Assembly (NCBI GenBank): GCA_022848805.1
Contig: JAJISI010000035.1
Coordinates: forward strand, 1-10,813
Direction of reading: 5' to 3'
DNA length: 10,813 nt
From: Thermoplasmatota archaeon
Lineage (GTDB): Archaea > Thermoplasmatota > Thermoplasmata > UBA10834
Shown here: positions 1 through 7,883 of the stretch, piece after piece
How positions within the stretch are numbered: the first letter of the stretch is position 1
Layout: each line of letters opens with the position of its first letter
Program-made: the position numbers and the translations under genes
Notes under the pieces: model-generated
Seen by the model: the letters and a program-made list of their open reading frames with translations, nothing else
Databases searched by the model: none
Told to the model about the DNA's origin: nothing

Positions 1-1491
1 TACCTCAATTTCGACGCTGGCACCCTCAACCCGTTCGAACATGGGGAGGTGTTCGTGCTGGACGACGGGGGAGAGGCGGACCTCGACCTGGGCAACTACG
101 AGAGATACCTCGATACGAGCCTGACCAGCGACCACGTCATGACCACCGGGAAGGTCTACGACAGCGTCATAGGGAAGGAGAGGGATGGAAACTTCCTCGG
201 AAAGACGGTCCAGATCATACCGCACATCACCAACGAGATCAAGTCGATGATATCTGAGGTCGGCAGGAAGTCTGGCGCGGACATCGTCATAGTCGAGCTC
301 GGGGGTACGGTGGGAGACATCGAGTCGATGCCGTTCCTCGAGGCGATGAGGCAGATGCACTCGGAGCTGGGGCACGAGAACTACGTGTTCGTCCACACGA
401 CGCTCGTCCCGACCCTCGGGGCGCTCAAGGAGCAGAAGACGAAGCCCACACAGCACTCCGTGAAAGAAATGAGGGCCATCGGCATACAGCCCGACATAAT
501 CGTCGCGCGGTCCGAGAGGCCTCTCGAGGACGGCGCCCGCAGGAAGATTGCGCTGTTCTGCGATGTCCCCCTGAACGCAGTGATAAGCGCGCCCGACGCC
601 AAGTCGATCTACCAGGTACCCCTGTTCCTCGAGGAGCAGAAGCTGACGGACTATCTGCTGAACAGGATGTTGTTGGACGTCCCTGAGAACGGCCTAGCGG
701 ACTGGAAGAAGTTCCTGGACAAGGTGATGAACCCGAAGAAGGAGGCGAAGATACTCCTGGTCGGGAAGTATATGGAGCAACGCGATTCGTACATGAGCCA
801 CTACGAGGCGCTCACCCATGCAGGGGCCGAGCTGAACGCGAGAGTGACTTTTCTCCGGGTGGAAGCGGAGGACATCACGAACGAGGATAGCGTGCGGCTC
901 CTTGAGGAGGCCGATGGGGTACTGATACCAGGAGGGTTCGGCTCGCGCGGGATCGACGGCAAGATCGAGGCGATCAGGTACGCCCGCGAGAACGGCGTAC
1001 CCTTCCTGGGCGTGTGCCTGGGCTTCCAGCTGGCGGTAGTGGAGTTCTCGAGGAATGTGCTGATGTTCCACGATGCCAACTCCACGGAGTTCGAACCGCA
1101 CACATCGCATCCGGTCGTCGACCTCCTGCCCGAGCAGAAGAAGGTGACCAAGAAGGGCGCGACCATGAGGTTGGGGGCACAGGACATCGATGTGGAGAAG
1201 GGGACGAATGCGTACAAGTTGTACGGCGCGACGACTATCAGCGAGAGGCACAGGCACAGGTTCGAGATAAACCCACAATACATAGACAGGATACAGGAGA
1301 AGGGGCTGAAGTTCACGGGCAGGTCTCCGGACGGAAGGAAGATGGAGATCGCCGAACTCGAAGGCCATCCGTTCTTCATGGGGTCCCAGTTCCATCCGGA
1401 GTTCAAATCGAGGCCGCAGAAGCCGGCACCGATGCACTACGGTCTGGTCAAAGCAGCACTGGATTTTTCGAAGAAGCGCAAGAAAGCGTGA
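1..1491 (+). CDS. pyrG: CTP synthase (glutamine-hydrolysing), 5'-partial
   Basis: Makes CTP from UTP, ATP and glutamine, the last step of de novo pyrimidine nucleotide synthesis, in the cytoplasm. The reading frame is open from base 1 and begins YLNFDAGTLNPFEHGEVFV, the conserved segment that sits about 40 residues into bacterial and archaeal PyrG. The amino-terminal P-loop segment is therefore outside the window, and the 496 residues seen match a full length near 535-540. The synthetase domain (VELGGTVGDIES, about residues 99-110) is followed by a class I glutamine amidotransferase domain. Its nucleophile cysteine is in GVCLGFQ (codon 1015-1017), and the His and Glu of the triad are in SQFHPEF (codons 1393 and 1399). 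ANSTEF is also present. All active-site elements within the window are intact. The GTG at base 49 is internal, not a start. The gene ends 17 bp from the convergent histidine kinase gene. The identification is secure. Confidence 0.97.
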   Translation, partial: YLNFDAGTLNPFEHGEVFVLDDGGEADLDLGNYERYLDTSLTSDHVMTTGKVYDSVIGKERDGNFLGKTVQIIPHITNEIKSMISEVGRKSGADIVIVELGGTVGDIESMPFLEAMRQMHSELGHENYVFVHTTLVPTLGALKEQKTKPTQHSVKEMRAIGIQPDIIVARSERPLEDGARRKIALFCDVPLNAVISAPDAKSIYQVPLFLEEQKLTDYLLNRMLLDVPENGLADWKKFLDKVMNPKKEAKILLVGKYMEQRDSYMSHYEALTHAGAELNARVTFLRVEAEDITNEDSVRLLEEADGVLIPGGFGSRGIDGKIEAIRYARENGVPFLGVCLGFQLAVVEFSRNVLMFHDANSTEFEPHTSHPVVDLLPEQKKVTKKGATMRLGAQDIDVEKGTNAYKLYGATTISERHRHRFEINPQYIDRIQEKGLKFTGRSPDGRKMEIAELEGHPFFMGSQFHPEFKSRPQKPAPMHYGLVKAALDFSKKRKKA

Positions 1492-1508
1492 ACGACGGAC
1501 CCTAACGC

Positions 1509-4500
1509 TCACTCGTCGACCGCTTCCGCCTTAGGCAGCGTGATCCTGAAGACCGCTCCCTTGGTGTAGTCCCCTGGAACCCGGTCCTCGATCCATATCC
1601 TCCCGCCGAATCTGTCGACCATCGTGCTCACGATGGATAGGCCCAGCCCGAACCCCTTGACGCCGGTCATACCCGTGGCGAACCGTTCGAACACGGTCTT
1701 CTTCCGGTCGTCGGGGACGCCACGACCGTAGTCGGATATAGAAATGTGCCAATACTCGCCGTCCGTAGTGCTTTCCTGATCCACCGACACATTCACCTTC
1801 ACCCGCATCGACTGGTCGAACTTGACGGCATTGGACAGCACGTTGACGAAGAGTTCCCTGAGGAACTTGTTCGCCCTCACGAAACATTCCTTGGGAGGTA
1901 TCAACGACGTGACGATAACTTGCCTGTCGGTATACATCCTCTCCACAACGGTGATAGCGTCGTTCACCGCGAGCCCGAGGTCCTGGGACGAGTAGTCCTT
2001 TTCGTCCGCCGTCCTCACCTTAGCGAGGGTGCGCATGTTGTCTATCAGCCCGGCGTTGTTCCTGACCTGAACGAGCGCCCTCTCGGCGTACTTCCTCGGA
2101 TTATCCTGCAGATGCTCGTCCTCGAGAAGCAGCTCGAGATATCCCATGATACCCTGGTTGAAGTTGTTGATGTCGTGCGTCATCAGATCGTTGAGCAGTG
2201 CTATCTCGTTGACCGCATCCACCTGATTCTCGAATAGGCGGAAGTTGACGACCGCGATCGATGCCATGCCGGCGAGTATCTCAAGCACCTCGATCTGTTC
2301 CTTCTTCGGCACCTTGAGGTCGGTCGGCTCGTCGACGAGCATGTACCCGATCACCTGGTTGCTGCGGTCCTTCATGGCGAACACGAGCAGGTCCCGCTCG
2401 TGCCACGCGTCGGGCGACTCCCTCGGGCGGTCGGCCAGCCCCGGATTGGCGAGGAAGTAGAACCGGTCGACATCGAACTGCTGGCGCTCGTACGGCATGT
2501 AGTGCGCCGTCTCGCCGACCTTAAACTCGGGTCTCAATCCCTCGACTGCGACATCCATTTCGGATACGGTTCCTCTCTGAATCCATTCCGGGAATCCTGA
2601 TAACCCCGAAATGATGAACTCGCCCGTAGTTTCATCGAGCATCAGTACTTCCGCCCTCTTGAAACCGAACGATTCGACCACCGCTTCGGAGACGCGCTGC
2701 AGAACGGAATCGATGTCATCCATGTACATGATGGACGTCGTCACCTCGAGCACCTTCGTCATCTGAAGTATCTTGATCTGGGTCTCCTCCAGCATCCGCT
2801 CCCTCGAGCTGCTGAGCTCGAAGTTCTCCACCGCCACTGCCGCCTGGTTGGCGAACAGCAGGGCTATGTCCCTCTCTTCAATCGAGAACTTGCCGCCGGT
2901 CTCCCTATACATGGCTAGAACCGCTATGACTCCGTCCCTGCCCTTCATCGGAACAGCCATGAGCGCCTCCCGCTCGACATCGTCCTCCGTGCCACTTACC
3001 AGCGACGCCCGGTCGTCAGTCAAGGTGTCGTTGACGACCTCTGCGACGCCCGTTTGTGCGACGTGACCCGACAAACCTTCGTTGATGGAGAAGACTTCGT
3101 TCATAATCTCAGATGCGTTCCGTCCGATGGCGACGACGGGCACCATCATCTTGTTCTCGTGATCGACCTTGTAGACGCTCACGCCGTCGTACCAAACGAC
3201 CTCCCCGAGTTTCTCCGCGACCGTCTGATAGATACTGCTCGAGTCGGTGCCCCGTTGGAGCGATACAGCCGTATCCAGAAGGGTCAGCTGGGAGCGTATC
3301 CTCGTGTTAAGGTCCGAAAGCAGGTTGGCGTTCTCAAGCGCAATCGCGACGTGGTCCGCAAGGGAGGAAAGAAGAACCGCGTCGCTCTTCCTGAAGCCTC
3401 CGCTGTCACGACAGTTATACACGTTGATGACTCCGACCGGCCTGCCTCCTCCCATCAAAGGCGCTGAGACCATCGACGTGAGGTTCATCAGATTGGCATC
3501 TCTCGGAACAGCATCAGGGTCGAACTCGTAGTCGTTCACGATCTCGGCAGTACCGCGTTTCAGTACCCTTCCGGACACGCCGCTCTCGGTCGGACTCCGC
3601 AACTCCTCCATCGTGGCCGCATCTACATTGTGCAACGCCACCCAGTCCACGAAGTCCTTGTCGGGGTCCACCAGTCCCACGAGGGCTTTCTCCGCATTCA
3701 GCAACGATGCCGCGTCCTTCGCGATCTGATTGAATATGATTTTCGGCTCCAGCCGCATAGATATCTGCTTGCTGACCCTGTCCAAGACAGACAGGGCGTT
3801 CTCCCGCTCCTTGAGCTCGCTGAACGTCCGAGCGTTGATCAGCGCGGTCGAGAGTATGTCCGCGAGCATCTCCAGAACGGTCACGTCGCTTCTAGTGAAG
3901 GCGTCCCTCCGGTCGCTCTGGATGTCAAGCACACCTATCAGCTCGCCTCTATAGGTAAGAGGGACGGCGATCTCGGATTTCGTGTCTGCCACATATCCCC
4001 GTATGAACCTGGGGTCTGCATCGACGTCGCCGGTGACGAGCGTCTCGGAGAAATAGGCTGCGTGGCCGATCAGGCCTTCCTTCATCTTCTGCCCTCGATG
4101 ACCCAAGAAACTCTCCACGTCACTTCCGGCACCTGCCTTGTAGTGAAGCTCGCCCTTTTCCATGTCCCAGAGAAGGATCGCCACGATCGGATAGCCGAAC
4201 CCGGATGATATGGACTTCGTGAATTCCTGCATCAAGTCATTGGGGTCGAGGATCGATGTGACCACGCGGCTTATCTTGTTTATCAACGTCAGCTGGTTGA
4301 CCCTGTGCGCAAGCTCCGTGGTCCTCTGCTCCATCCTCTTCTCCAGCTGCGAGCGATAGCGGTCGGTCTCGGCCTTCTCCTGACGCTCCTGGGTGATATC
4401 TCTGAAGTTGGCGACGATTCCGATGACTTTGCCGATACGGTCGTGGACGGGCCTCGCGTCTATGTTGATGAACGATTTCGAACCGTCCTTTGTGACGGCG

Positions 4501-5138
4501 GAGGTCTCGCCGCTCCATCCGGAGTTCTCACGGGACGACAGTATCCTGCTGACTGGAAGATCGATCGACGACCCTTCGGTGAGAGCGCCCAACGGCTTAC
4601 CGAGGGCGTCTCTCATCTCGATATCCATCATTATCGAGAACGAATGGTTGGCGTAAACGACCCGTCCATCGACATCGAACAGGGCAATCGCCTCGGACAT
4701 GTGGTCCAGAGACGACGTGAGCCTATCCGTATGTAGCTCGCCATCCCTGCGCTCGGTGGCGTCGTGGATCACACAGACCATGTACGAGCCGCTGGCGTCG
4801 ATGTCCTCGTATCTGTTCGTCGTGATGTCCAGCACTCTTCCCCCGGAGGTGTGGACGGTCCTCTTGTGTGGATATCGGACGGAGCCGACATCGGAACGTA
4901 ACGGGCAACCGCCGCACACTTCGGGAGATGAAAGCGAGGTCTCGAAACACTTCTTGCCAGTAAGGTCGCCGTATCGCTCCCTCATCCGACTGTTCAGGAA
5001 GGTGATGGTGCGGTCGTTCCTTATCACAGATACGTCGTCAGGCACAAGGTCGAAAAGGGAGAACCTATGCTCGCCCAGCTTGGGGATATTACCGGCCATC
5101 GGCCCGTCGGGGAGGGACAGGTGATTCGTCTGGTTCAC
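1509..5138 (-). CDS. Large soluble multi-sensor histidine kinase (PAS-PAS-GAF x4-H-box-HATPase)
   Basis: A 1209-residue signal-transducing histidine kinase that autophosphorylates on His and should pass the phosphate to an unidentified response regulator. Domains by eye: PAS about 25-130 with a C64/C75/C78 cluster; PAS about 140-250 ending NFRDITQERQ; a helical linker about 250-285; GAF-like domains about 285-440, 447-605, 613-775 and 790-970 (the last with WHERDLL and VDEPTD); H-box at H988 in LMTHDINNFNQG; then N-box (FVNVLSNAVKFD), G1 (SDYGRGVPDD), F-box (FERFATG) and G2 (GFGLGLSIV). No signal peptide or membrane helix is visible, so it is probably cytoplasmic and senses internal signals or ligands. 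It is transcribed alone with no response regulator or receiver domain in the window. The start is a GTG placed about 20 nt after a plausible initiation site; an ATG at 5097-5099 (residue 14) is the alternative. The ligands of the six sensor domains cannot be read from the sequence. Confidence 0.93.
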   Translation of the reverse strand: MNQTNHLSLPDGPMAGNIPKLGEHRFSLFDLVPDDVSVIRNDRTITFLNSRMRERYGDLTGKKCFETSLSSPEVCGGCPLRSDVGSVRYPHKRTVHTSGGRVLDITTNRYEDIDASGSYMVCVIHDATERRDGELHTDRLTSSLDHMSEAIALFDVDGRVVYANHSFSIMMDIEMRDALGKPLGALTEGSSIDLPVSRILSSRENSGWSGETSAVTKDGSKSFINIDARPVHDRIGKVIGIVANFRDITQERQEKAETDRYRSQLEKRMEQRTTELAHRVNQLTLINKISRVVTSILDPNDLMQEFTKSISSGFGYPIVAILLWDMEKGELHYKAGAGSDVESFLGHRGQKMKEGLIGHAAYFSETLVTGDVDADPRFIRGYVADTKSEIAVPLTYRGELIGVLDIQSDRRDAFTRSDVTVLEMLADILSTALINARTFSELKERENALSVLDRVSKQISMRLEPKIIFNQIAKDAASLLNAEKALVGLVDPDKDFVDWVALHNVDAATMEELRSPTESGVSGRVLKRGTAEIVNDYEFDPDAVPRDANLMNLTSMVSAPLMGGGRPVGVINVYNCRDSGGFRKSDAVLLSSLADHVAIALENANLLSDLNTRIRSQLTLLDTAVSLQRGTDSSSIYQTVAEKLGEVVWYDGVSVYKVDHENKMMVPVVAIGRNASEIMNEVFSINEGLSGHVAQTGVAEVVNDTLTDDRASLVSGTEDDVEREALMAVPMKGRDGVIAVLAMYRETGGKFSIEERDIALLFANQAAVAVENFELSSSRERMLEETQIKILQMTKVLEVTTSIMYMDDIDSVLQRVSEAVVESFGFKRAEVLMLDETTGEFIISGLSGFPEWIQRGTVSEMDVAVEGLRPEFKVGETAHYMPYERQQFDVDRFYFLANPGLADRPRESPDAWHERDLLVFAMKDRSNQVIGYMLVDEPTDLKVPKKEQIEVLEILAGMASIAVVNFRLFENQVDAVNEIALLNDLMTHDINNFNQGIMGYLELLLEDEHLQDNPRKYAERALVQVRNNAGLIDNMRTLAKVRTADEKDYSSQDLGLAVNDAITVVERMYTDRQVIVTSLIPPKECFVRANKFLRELFVNVLSNAVKFDQSMRVKVNVSVDQESTTDGEYWHISISDYGRGVPDDRKKTVFERFATGMTGVKGFGLGLSIVSTMVDRFGGRIWIEDRVPGDYTKGAVFRITLPKAEAVDE

Positions 5139-5179
5139 CCTCTGCGGCAGAAGTCTCTACCGCCCGATTGTTCAGAGTT

Positions 5180-5196
5180 GTCCTTAAACTTTTCGC
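5180..5196 (-). promoter_or_regulatory. Probable BRE/TATA promoter of the histidine kinase gene
   Basis: Read on the minus strand, this is CGAAAAGTTTAAGGA: a purine-rich BRE-like stretch followed by a T/A-rich TATA-like core. Transcription would start about 25 nt further on, near 5160, leaving a 5' leader of about 20 nt before the GTG at 5138. The core resembles the promoter in front of the S8e gene. This is inferred from base composition and spacing only. Confidence 0.45.
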
Positions 5197-5279
5197 GCCA
5201 ACTGGCGTATCTGGATAATGACGGCGCTCACGCACCACAAGTTCGACAGGAGCGCTATCGCGGCTCGGTTATGGTGCAA

Positions 5280-5291
5280 TAGTTTTAACTA
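5280..5291 (+). promoter_or_regulatory. Probable TATA box of the aIF2-beta gene
   Basis: The sequence TAGTTTTAACTA is T/A-rich within GC-rich surroundings. Its centre (about 5286) lies 26-29 nt before the ATG at 5315, the usual TATA-to-start distance in Archaea. The transcript would thus start at or within a few bases of the ATG and be essentially leaderless, which fits the lack of any Shine-Dalgarno sequence there. Confidence 0.5.
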
Positions 5292-5314
5292 CGAAATCAT
5301 GCTATGTGCGAGAC

Positions 5315-5941
5315 ATGGCACCAGACAAGAGCCTCGATTACGAAACGCTCCTCGACAGAGCCAAGAAGGAGCTGCCGCAGACTCTCGAGGCGCATGACAG
5401 GTTCCAGGTCCCCGAGCCGGACGTCATGATCGAAGGCAAGACGACGGTCATACGCAATTTCGGTGCCATAGCCGAGAGTCTCAGGAGAGAGCCTGAGCAC
5501 GTGTTCGGATACCTTCTGAGGGAGCTGGGAACGGCAGGGACCATCGATGGACAAAGGGTCGTGTTCAAGGGCAAGGTCGCCACCGCGCAGATCGCCGACC
5601 GGATAGAGAGCTACGTGGACGAGTATGTCCTGTGCTCGGAGTGCGACCGTCCTGATACGAAGATAGTGAAGGACGGAAGGGTGCTCATCCTCACATGCGA
5701 GACTTGTGGCGCACACAGGCCTGTGCATGTGCGCAAGCAGGTCAAGCAGCAGGAGGCGGACGACATCGAGGCGGGGAAGGAGTACGACCTCATGATCGAG
5801 GACGTCGGCAGGAAGGGTGACGGGATCGCGAGGAAGGGGCGGTTCATCATATACATACCTGGTAGCGCTAAGGGCACCCAGGTGAAGGCCAAGATAGACA
5901 AGGTCACCGGGAGCATGGCGTTCGGCACCAGAATCTCGTGA
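5315..5941 (+). CDS. Translation initiation factor aIF2 subunit beta with C-terminal TRAM domain
   Basis: The beta subunit of the heterotrimeric aIF2, which brings initiator Met-tRNA to the small ribosomal subunit. The 208-residue product has the family's N-terminal helix (YETLLDRAKKELP, about 9-21), the central alpha-beta domain (TTVIRNFGAIAESLRREPEHV, split about 43-63, then LLRELGTAG) and a C-terminal zinc ribbon with C107-x2-C110 and C128-x2-C131. Plain aIF2-beta ends near residue 140. Here a further 65 residues form a TRAM domain, an RNA-binding beta-barrel, recognised by EDVGRKGDGIARKGRFIIYI and FGTRIS. I recall similar fusions from some Euryarchaeota. The ATG at 5315 is chosen because a TATA-like box lies about 27 nt upstream and homologues start close to this point. 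An in-frame GTG at 5306 is possible. The gene is divergent from the histidine kinase gene and convergent, 12 bp apart, with the PhzF-like gene. Confidence 0.95.
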   Translation: MAPDKSLDYETLLDRAKKELPQTLEAHDRFQVPEPDVMIEGKTTVIRNFGAIAESLRREPEHVFGYLLRELGTAGTIDGQRVVFKGKVATAQIADRIESYVDEYVLCSECDRPDTKIVKDGRVLILTCETCGAHRPVHVRKQVKQQEADDIEAGKEYDLMIEDVGRKGDGIARKGRFIIYIPGSAKGTQVKAKIDKVTGSMAFGTRIS

Positions 5942-5953
5942 TTTTCCGACCGG

Positions 5954-6853
5954 TCAGACTGTCATCTTCCCCCTGAGGGACACTAACGCGGAGCCGCCGA
6001 CCTCGACCTTTCTTATCGCGGAGCCGCGTTTCTCTATCCTGGCCAGTATCCTAGAGCGCCTCCCGAGCCAAGTGCCCTGCTCGACGACTATGCGGTCCAG
6101 TCTGTCCCGGGGGATGAACTCGTGCTGTGCCAGGTAGGAGCACAGAGCGCCCGCGGGCATCGCTGACGCGGGATCCTCGTGATAGTCGGGAGTGACCGCG
6201 AAGCACCTCGCATGAAGCGTAGAATCCTTGTCCACGACGTTCCACGTATAGGCGTATACGGCGTTCACCTCGTGCTCTCTCGCGAGCTCGAATATCTCGG
6301 CTCGCTTCGGCTCCAGGCGCTCGATAGTGTCCAGTGAACGGACAGGCACGAGTAAGCAGGGGATACCTGTGGACGCTCTGCAGAGGGGGAACTCCTCGTG
6401 AAACATCTTGTCCACGTCGATCCCGAGGGCGCTGGCCACCCCGGTGACGTCATCGATGCCTGCGAACATGGGCTTCTTCTGCGTCATCCATATCGTGATC
6501 CTCCCGTCACCCGCCCTCTCAATATGGAACGGGAGGATGCCCACCATCGTCTCGAGCCTGCGACGGCCTCCAGGTGAACTTCCGAACGCCTCCTGCTCCG
6601 CCAGGACGGAGAGGGCACCTATCGTCGAATGGCCGCATATCGGTTCCTCGGACACGGGCGTGAAGTACCGCAGCCTGACATCGGCCTTCTTGGATCTCAT
6701 GACGAAAGCTGTGGATTTTAGAGCCATCTCGACGGCCACGCGCTGCATCTGCATCTCGTCCAGCTGGTCTGCGCCGAGCACGACCGCCGCGGGGTTTCCG
6801 GCCAGCGGCTCGTTGGTGAACACGTCTACCTTCAGGACTTCGAGGTCGGGCAC
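5954..6853 (-). CDS. PhzF-family (DapF-fold) protein, probable isomerase with altered active site
   Basis: A 299-residue member of the PhzF/YHI9 family, which has two diaminopimelate-epimerase-like halves. The bacterial namesake isomerises a dihydroanthranilate in phenazine synthesis, but most members have unknown substrates. Family marks are KVDVFTNEPLAGNPAAVVL (about 8-26), TPVSEEPICGHSTIGA (His75), EDPASAMPAGAL (Asp227) and EQGTWLGRRSRI near the end. The catalytic Glu (E45 of Pseudomonas PhzF), normally in an S-E-T motif, is Ser here (LKSTAFV, Ser47, codon 6713-6715, TCC). The usual EDPxTGSA is also altered. The frame is open upstream to a TTG at 6910, but that would add a basic tail not expected in the family. 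The GTG at 6851-6853 lies about 25 nt after a TATA-like box and is preferred. No phenazine genes are nearby, so a phenazine role is not supported; it may have another substrate or be a non-catalytic homologue. Confidence 0.85.
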   Translation of the reverse strand: MPDLEVLKVDVFTNEPLAGNPAAVVLGADQLDEMQMQRVAVEMALKSTAFVMRSKKADVRLRYFTPVSEEPICGHSTIGALSVLAEQEAFGSSPGGRRRLETMVGILPFHIERAGDGRITIWMTQKKPMFAGIDDVTGVASALGIDVDKMFHEEFPLCRASTGIPCLLVPVRSLDTIERLEPKRAEIFELAREHEVNAVYAYTWNVVDKDSTLHARCFAVTPDYHEDPASAMPAGALCSYLAQHEFIPRDRLDRIVVEQGTWLGRRSRILARIEKRGSAIRKVEVGGSALVSLRGKMTV

Positions 6854-6872
6854 ACAGAGTAGACTCGGTTGG

Positions 6873-6890
6873 AGATATTTGATGTTTTTC
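6873..6890 (-). promoter_or_regulatory. Probable TATA box of the PhzF-family gene
   Basis: Read on the minus strand, this is GAAAAACATCAAATATCT: an A-rich BRE-like stretch leading into AAATAT. The TATA-like core centres about 25 nt before the GTG at 6853, which suggests a leaderless message and argues against the longer TTG start, since that would lie upstream of the promoter. Confidence 0.4.
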
Positions 6891-6905
6891 CGCCTGCGAC
6901 CACTG

Positions 6906-6920
6906 CGCAAACTATTTCTG
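6906..6920 (+). promoter_or_regulatory. Possible TATA element for the presenilin-like protease gene
   Basis: The T/A-rich sequence around AACTATTTCTG is the only TATA-like candidate in the 91 bp between the two divergent genes on this strand. It lies about 30 nt before the ATG at 6945. The match is weaker than those of the neighbouring promoters. Confidence 0.25.
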
Positions 6921-6944
6921 TTACGCTACTGAATAGCGGGGCAG

Positions 6945-7883
6945 ATGAAGTCGTCGACCAGGGCGGTCATCGTCATGGGCATCATGTTCTGTGCCGCGCA
7001 GATAGGCGCCTTGCTCATGGTCAGCTCAGTCCTTGGCGAGGAGTATCAAGCGTTCGAAGACCCCAACGATCCCTTGATCCCGATATACTACCTCGCGGCC
7101 ATCGTACTCTTCACGCTCCTCGTTCTGTACATAATAAAGAAGAAGAGAGAGAACCTCGTGAGAGTCATATTCCTCGGAGCGGTCGCGTACACGATGTTCC
7201 TGGTGCTCTGGCTCGTGCTGGCGGAGTTCACGGCCGACATAGGAGATGGAGCGCTCGCATTCTTCGGGTCGCTCGGCCTCACGGGCGTACTCACATACCT
7301 CCTAGTGAAGAAGCCGGAGTGGTACGTCATCGACGCGACGGGACTGCTCGTGGCGACAGGCGTGATCGGCATACTAGGCATCTCCCTCCAGATCCTGCCC
7401 GTCATGGTGTTGCTCGTCGCGCTTGCCATATACGACGCGATCTCCGTGTACGGCACGAAACACATGGTGGCTCTCGCGGACGGGGTGACCCAGATGAAGC
7501 TGCCGATCCTTCTCGTCATCCCCAAGAAGCTTGGCTACTCGTACCTGAAGCAGCGCCCCCTGAGGGAGGAGATCGAGGAGAAGCGGGAGAGGGACGCGAT
7601 GTTCATGGGACTAGGCGATATCATCATCCCGGGCGTGCTTATATCGTCCGCATTCTACTGCCTCAGCGACGAGGCGGTGGCTGGCCTCCCTGGCAACCTA
7701 CTCGTGGCGCTCGGAGCGATGGTCGGCGCCCTACTGGGATTCGCGATTCTGATGAGGTTCGTGCTCCGTGGCAACCCGCAGGCAGGGCTGCCGCTTCTGA
7801 ACGGGGGAGTGGTCGCCGGATATGTCGTCGCCTATCTGTTGGTGTTCGGCGATGCATCGCTCGGAATGACGATGCCGTGGTGA
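6945..7883 (+). CDS. Presenilin/signal-peptide-peptidase-like intramembrane aspartyl protease (archaeal PSH)
   Basis: A 312-residue membrane protein of the GxGD aspartyl protease family, which cleaves single-pass membrane proteins within the lipid bilayer. I count about nine hydrophobic segments, near residues 7-30, 46-64, 72-93, 103-121, 130-148, 150-170, 219-240, 248-274 and 285-303. The two catalytic aspartates are in IYD (Asp164, segment 6) and GLGD (Asp225, segment 7). The PAL-type motif before the last segment reads PLL (283-285, in GLPLLNGG). Spacing, order and length are close to the structurally solved Methanoculleus homologue, as I recall it. A charged loop (about 193-218) joins segments 6 and 7, as in the family. 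An acidic extracytoplasmic loop (about 31-45) follows segment 1. The ATG at 6945 puts segment 1 right after a short basic N-terminus. The stop codon shares a base with the next gene's start. The natural substrate in Archaea is unknown. Confidence 0.92.
   Translation: MKSSTRAVIVMGIMFCAAQIGALLMVSSVLGEEYQAFEDPNDPLIPIYYLAAIVLFTLLVLYIIKKKRENLVRVIFLGAVAYTMFLVLWLVLAEFTADIGDGALAFFGSLGLTGVLTYLLVKKPEWYVIDATGLLVATGVIGILGISLQILPVMVLLVALAIYDAISVYGTKHMVALADGVTQMKLPILLVIPKKLGYSYLKQRPLREEIEEKRERDAMFMGLGDIIIPGVLISSAFYCLSDEAVAGLPGNLLVALGAMVGALLGFAILMRFVLRGNPQAGLPLLNGGVVAGYVVAYLLVFGDASLGMTMPW

Noticed and set aside
694..1512. A 272-codon minus-strand frame antisense to pyrG
   Set aside because: It lies fully opposite the conserved amidotransferase half of pyrG, is rich in Arg and Leu, and shows no recognisable motif. 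High GC explains the absence of stops.
1746..5282. Many plus-strand frames of 65-190 codons opposite the histidine kinase
   Set aside because: All lie opposite the continuous 1209-codon kinase gene, whose domain motifs are intact from end to end. None shows a family motif or promoter.
5139..5314. Possible small RNA or tRNA gene in the largest intergenic region
   Set aside because: I found no cloverleaf, CCA end or strong long hairpin. The content is explained by two divergent promoters with short inverted repeats.
6854..6910. N-terminal extension of the PhzF-family protein from a TTG at 6910
   Set aside because: The added residues are basic and unlike the family, and the likely TATA box falls inside this stretch, so it would not be transcribed from that promoter.
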